Shown here piece by piece: positions 12,077 to 12,612 of a stretch of DNA of 12,612 nucleotides. Origin of the DNA: Collinsella sp. GTDB lineage: Bacteria > Actinomycetota > Coriobacteriia > Coriobacteriales > Coriobacteriaceae. The DNA lies in the NCBI GenBank assembly GCA_014871545.1, contig WGSR01000021.1:1-12612 (forward strand), read 5' to 3'. Both the position numbers and the translations under genes were made by a program. How positions within the stretch are numbered: position 1 is the stretch's first letter; each line of letters begins with the position of its first letter. The notes under the pieces are model-generated. The model did no database searches and was not told the DNA's origin. It saw only the letters and a program-made list of their open reading frames with translations.

Positions 12077-12612
12077 CTACTCCAGCTCAAACGCTCCGGT
12101 ATAGAGCTGATAGTAGTATCCGCGCTTGGCGATCAGCTCGTCGTGGTTGCCGCGCTCGATGATGCGGCCGTGGTCCAGACAGATGATTGCGTCGGAGTTG
12201 CGCACGGTGGAGAGACGGTGCGCGATGACAAACGTCGTGCGGCCTTCCATGAGCTTGTCCATGCCGGCCTGCACGATAGCCTCGGTGCGGGTATCGATGC
12301 TCGACGTGGCCTCGTCCAGAATCATCGCCGGCGGATCGGCGACGGCGGCGCGGGCGATCGAAATCAGCTGGCGCTGGCCCTGCGACAGCTGGGCGCCGTT
12401 GCCGGTGAGCATGGTGTCGTAGCCGTCGGGCAGGCGGGTGATAAAGTCGTCCGCGCCGGCGAGCTTGGCCGCCGCGATGCACTCCTCGTCGGTAGCGTCC
12501 AGGTTGCCGTAGCGGATGTTATCCATCACAGTGCCGGTGAACAGGTTCACGTCCTGTAGCACGACGCCCAGCGAGCGGCGCAGGTCGGCCTTGCGGATCT
12601 TGTTGACGTTGA
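12077..12612 (-). CDS. ABC exporter ATPase domain, N-terminal part beyond window edge
   Basis: The frame is open to the right edge; the last 177 residues are visible. They form most of a nucleotide-binding domain of the exporter type usually fused to a transmembrane domain (MdlB/MsbA-like). Order seen: Q-loop in VVLQDVNLFTGTV, DNIRYGN, the ABC signature LSQGQRQLISIARA, Walker B with catalytic Glu in PPAMILDEATSSIDTRTE, the H-loop VIAHRLSTVRNSD, and the closing GRIIERGNHDELIAKRG before TGAFELE and a TAG stop. The Walker A motif and membrane domain are outside the window. All visible catalytic residues are intact, so this half should bind and split ATP. Such exporters often work as heterodimers encoded by adjacent genes, so a partner may lie to the right. 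Exported substrate unknown. Confidence 0.93.
   Translation of the reverse strand, partial: NVNKIRKADLRRSLGVVLQDVNLFTGTVMDNIRYGNLDATDEECIAAAKLAGADDFITRLPDGYDTMLTGNGAQLSQGQRQLISIARAAVADPPAMILDEATSSIDTRTEAIVQAGMDKLMEGRTTFVIAHRLSTVRNSDAIICLDHGRIIERGNHDELIAKRGYYYQLYTGAFELE

Overview
The window is GC-rich (roughly 60% by eye) and densely coded, with long spurious open frames on the strands opposite real genes. The gene families and sequence style look most like a gut Coriobacteriia, with Collinsella or a close relative as my best guess. That assignment comes from recalled family resemblance, not from a search. I see no tRNA, rRNA, CRISPR array, integrase or transposase gene.

Layout, left to right. 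A left-truncated rlmL-type 23S rRNA methyltransferase gene (minus, 1-1517) diverges from a Cof-type HAD phosphatase gene (1593-2420, plus). A transaldolase-family/fructose-6-phosphate aldolase gene follows (2614-3318, plus). Then comes a repeat-rich, non-coding 381 bp (3319-3699), followed by the convergent RNA-binding gene tex (3700-5847, minus). A second repeat-bearing gap (5848-6258) separates tex from a three-gene minus-strand operon in transcription order 9573->6259: SDR dehydrogenase, OFA-type MFS transporter, Gfo/Idh/MocA oxidoreductase. This operon ends in a clear intrinsic terminator (6147-6185). A LysR regulator gene (9807-10685, plus) diverges from it and is its likely controller. 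A membrane-anchored GGDEF protein gene (10805-11896, plus) follows. It converges, across a strong bidirectional terminator (11918-11952) and a structured 82-bp element (11984-12065), on a right-truncated ABC exporter gene (12077-12612, minus).

How the genes relate: the LysR/SDR/MFS/Gfo-Idh block reads as one catabolic or redox module, with a carboxylate-type transporter feeding two NAD(P)-dependent dehydrogenases under a divergent regulator. The substrate cannot be named from sequence. The remaining genes are housekeeping (rRNA modification, phosphatase, aldolase, Tex) or signalling and export.

Most interesting observations: (1) the N-terminal methyltransferase domain of the RlmL-like protein has lost the NPPY catalytic motif and has an altered SAM loop, although its THUMP region and RlmK-side start look normal; (2) a 124-bp palindrome sits directly after the aldolase gene and is followed by a near-exact 19-bp copy of that gene's 3' end; (3) two further inverted-repeat elements lie in the non-coding gaps (38-bp arms at 3480/3648; 22-bp arms at 5941/6057); (4) the dehydrogenase pair and transporter form a small uncharacterised module; (5) near-perfect -10 boxes on opposite strands share six bases between rlmL and the HAD gene.
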